A DNA stretch of 55,424 nt from Phaeoceros laevis. Taxonomy: Eukaryota > Anthocerotophyta > Anthocerotopsida > Notothyladales. Both the position numbers and the translations under genes were made by a program. Positions 53,433-55,424 of the stretch are shown here, piece by piece (the first letter of the stretch is position 1; the number at the start of each line of letters is the position of its first letter). The stretch spans positions 40,935-96,358 of the forward strand of contig JBNGIQ010007204.1 of the NCBI GenBank assembly GCA_049999765.1. Direction: 5' to 3'. The notes below the pieces were generated by a model. That model ran no database searches and was not told the DNA's origin. It saw nothing but the letters and a program-made list of their open reading frames with translations.

Positions 53433-53868
53433 CTGTTGCAGGAGTTGGAGGGTATCTTCTAGTGTTCATGCAAATCTTGCCACCATCGTGGACTTGTGCC
53501 TTGTGCCCAGAGCTCAAATCCAAGGTGCTGACCTTTCAGATCAAGGTGCCACTGGTTCTCACAGTATGGCTGTCTGTCGACGAGGAAGAATTTTAATGAA
53601 GACTTGCATTAGCACTTGCACGCTCCAAACAAAACAGCAAGCATGAACACACCCGCCAAGAAGTTGCGACCAAAATTGAAACAGTGTGAACTTGTGTCAC
53701 AAAGTTACCGGTGCGGAGATGGATTTAGGGTTTGCAACACGCTCTCCGAAAGTGGAAGTGTCGATCCCTCCGGGAAATAGGCTCTAGGGTTTAGCGAAAC
53801 ATGCTCGGTGAAACCTAGCAAACTACCTAGGACCTCTTTCGACACCTAGTTCGCCATGAACTGGAGCA
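53433..53868. other. No recognisable gene
   Basis: A frame at 53368-53646 overlaps the repeat and has no motif. CCTAGGACCTCTTTCGACACC at about 53827 resembles the terminal repeat of the element at 54057 (GGACCTTTACGGACTGG) and may be an older end. Confidence 0.4.
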
Positions 53869-54056
53869 ATTCAGTTCGCCAAGAACCGGAGCAGTTCAGT
53901 TCGGCCTGGATCTGCTGCAGTTCACTCAAATAATAGTTGAACTGTCGGGCTGGAGCAGTTCAGTTCAGGCTGGATCTGCTGCAGTTTACTCAAATAATAG
54001 TTGAACTGTCGGGCTGGAGGAGTTCAGTTCGGGCTGGATCTAGTGCAGTTCACTCA
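53869..54056 (+). repeat. 64-bp satellite array, left part
   Basis: About three units of ACTCAAATAATAGTTGAACTG...GTGCAGTTC, the first ones diverged. The array stops at ACTCA where the 870-bp element is inserted. Confidence 0.92.
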
Positions 54057-54926
54057 GGACCTTTACGGACTGGCAATTGGGGCAGATTGCGCGGCCCCAG
54101 TTGGGGCTCGAACTGCCTGAACTAGGCCAAATCCGCTAAAAACAGTCCCGGACAGGCGCTTGCAGTTGGTCCGTTCTCTCTCCTACGTGGCTCCGACGTG
54201 GCGCCGACGAACTGCTGATGGATGGAATCTGGCTCCCAACTGCCTGGTTCGCAAAATCTTGAAAATAAGCTCCAGTTGAGGCGAACTAGACCAGATTTCG
54301 CAATTTCTGTCGACGGACGTTGGCGTCCGTCCGTCAACGTCCTTCTCCTCCCTCCTCCTCCCCCACTTTTCTCGCGCCCAAGTCCCCTGTACTCGCTGCC
54401 AGCAGCTCGAGCTATCCTGAGAAGGGGGGATCCTGCTAGCACCGCCGACGACCTGCTGCCCACCACGCCGGTGGGCTTCAATACGGTGCCCGCAAATCCC
54501 GTCAGCCTCGCCGCCATAGCTACCTGCTCTCGAAGTACTCACTCACTGCTGCAGGCGCGGAGCTATCCTAGGCCAGCTCTTTGGATTGTAGGAGACTTGA
54601 AAGTTGCGTGGTCTGGCAAAAACGCATCATTTCACATTGGGTGTGTCAGAGCCACCGAGCGACACACCAGAGCTGGGACACCACATCACACAAGCTTACT
54701 GCGATCACAAATGCATGAGCAGAGAGAGCACCAACTGTTAGTACATGTAGAGAAATCCAATGTCCAGTCCGGGAAGGGTTTTTGCAGTTCCAGATTTCGG
54801 GCAGTTGGTCGGGAGCCCAGTTCGTCAGATTTCGCTTAAAATTTTATTTTAGGTCTCGAACGGCGCGAAATCCCGATCGAACTGAACTGGGGGAAATCCA
54901 GCCCAACTGCCAGTTCGTAAAGGTCC
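54057..54926. mobile_element. Non-autonomous DNA transposon (TIR element) inserted in the satellite
   Basis: The left end is GGACCTTTACGGACTGGCA and the right end, reverse complemented, is GGACCTTTACGAACTGGCA; similarity extends to about 25 bp. It is flanked by TCA at 54054-54056 and 54927-54929. Removing the element and one TCA restores the 64-bp unit exactly. The 3-bp duplication would suit PIF/Harbinger-like or CACTA-like elements, but no transposase is present. A 205-aa internal frame (54222-54839) has no known motif. Confidence 0.85.
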
Positions 54927-55424
54927 TCAAATAATAGTTGAACTGTCGGGCTGGAGCAGTTCAGTTCGGGCTGGATCTGGTGCAGTTCACTCAAATAATA
55001 GTTGAACTGTCGGGCTGGAGGAGTTCAGTTCGAGCTGGATCTGGTGCAGTTCACTCAAATAATAGTTGAACTGTCGGGCTGAAGCAGTTCAGTTCGGGTT
55101 GGATCTGGTGCAGTTCACTCATATAATAGTTCAACTGTCGGGCTAGAGCAGTTCAGTTTGGGCTGGATCTGGTGCAGTTCACTCAAATAGTAGTTGAACT
55201 GTCAGGTTGGAGCAGTTCAGTTTAGGCTGGATCTGGTGCAATTCACTCAAATAATAGTTGAACTGTCGGGTTGGAGCAGTTCAATTCGGGCTGGATCTGG
55301 TGCAGTTCACTCAAATAATAGTTGAACTGTCGAGCTGGAGCAATTCAGTTCAGGCTGGATCTGGTGCAGTTCACTCAAATAATAGTTGAACTGTCGGGTT
55401 GGAGCAGTTCAGTTCGGGCTGGAT
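54927..55424 (+). repeat. 64-bp satellite array, right part
   Basis: Between seven and eight units at a period of 64 bp (TTGAACTGTC at 54938, 55002 and so on), running off the window. Units differ from one another by a few bases. Confidence 0.95.

Noticed and set aside
54222-54839. 205-aa open frame inside the TIR element as a transposase
   Set aside because: Pro/Ser/Arg-rich with no DDE or zinc-finger motifs; long opposing frames overlap it.
54927-55424. CRISPR-like array
   Set aside because: The 64-bp units are contiguous and vary throughout, with no constant repeat and unique spacers. It is a plant satellite.

Overview
The window is nuclear DNA of a streptophyte, a land plant or close algal relative. 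The right end carries a multi-exon FPA-type gene (RRMs plus a SPOC domain) with short GT-AG introns. Nearly everything else is transposable elements or decaying gene copies. Two 100-N scaffold gaps lie at 34816-34915 and 47581-47680. I cannot name the species.

Left third (1-25.2 kb, all on +). A broken LINE reverse transcriptase fragment opens the window. It is followed by several copies of an unfamiliar protein family: an F-box-like helical segment, then a C2H2 zinc finger, then a Trp-rich middle and a Cys/His C-terminal motif. Three full-length open copies sit at 3019-3762, 10343-11134 and 13752-14540. A degenerate gene at 999-2405 carries two F-box/finger modules behind an RNase H1-type hybrid-binding (viroplasmin-like) domain. 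Between the copies are a multi-exon gene with an L1-ORF1-like RRM and a tandemly multiplied phase-0 exon (5541-7627), a second ORF1-like gene (17274-18767), and an RNase H1-like pseudogene whose three classical catalytic acids all appear replaced (15594-16154). Several coding-like exons are unassigned. A nearly complete LINE (about 19.4-25.2 kb) ends this part; it has a coiled-coil/RRM ORF1 and an endonuclease-RT-zinc-knuckle ORF2, damaged by two nonsense codons and two frameshifts. Whether the F-box/finger, RNase H1 and ORF1-like genes form one system or are merely neighbours cannot be decided from the sequence.

Middle (25.2-41.8 kb). After a second LINE tail and a poorly understood stretch with a near-perfect palindrome comes a nested pair of Ty1/Copia elements. 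Element B lies on the minus strand (28345-41807, 243-244 bp LTRs). Element A lies on the plus strand (28575-35175, 260-261 bp LTRs) and is inserted inside B's 3' LTR, with an AACCT target duplication. LTR divergence of roughly 3% for A and 4% for B by hand count agrees with that order. Both elements carry a coiled-coil coding segment upstream of gag.

Right third (41.8-55.4 kb). A hAT transposase remnant (43.6-44.5 kb) and a possible tRNA-derived SINE (46.0-46.25 kb) precede the FPA-like gene on minus (52572-48193). Its six inferred exons join in phase except for an apparent single-base deletion in RRM2. The window ends in a 64-bp satellite interrupted by an 870-bp terminal-inverted-repeat element with a TCA target duplication; removing the insertion restores the satellite register exactly.
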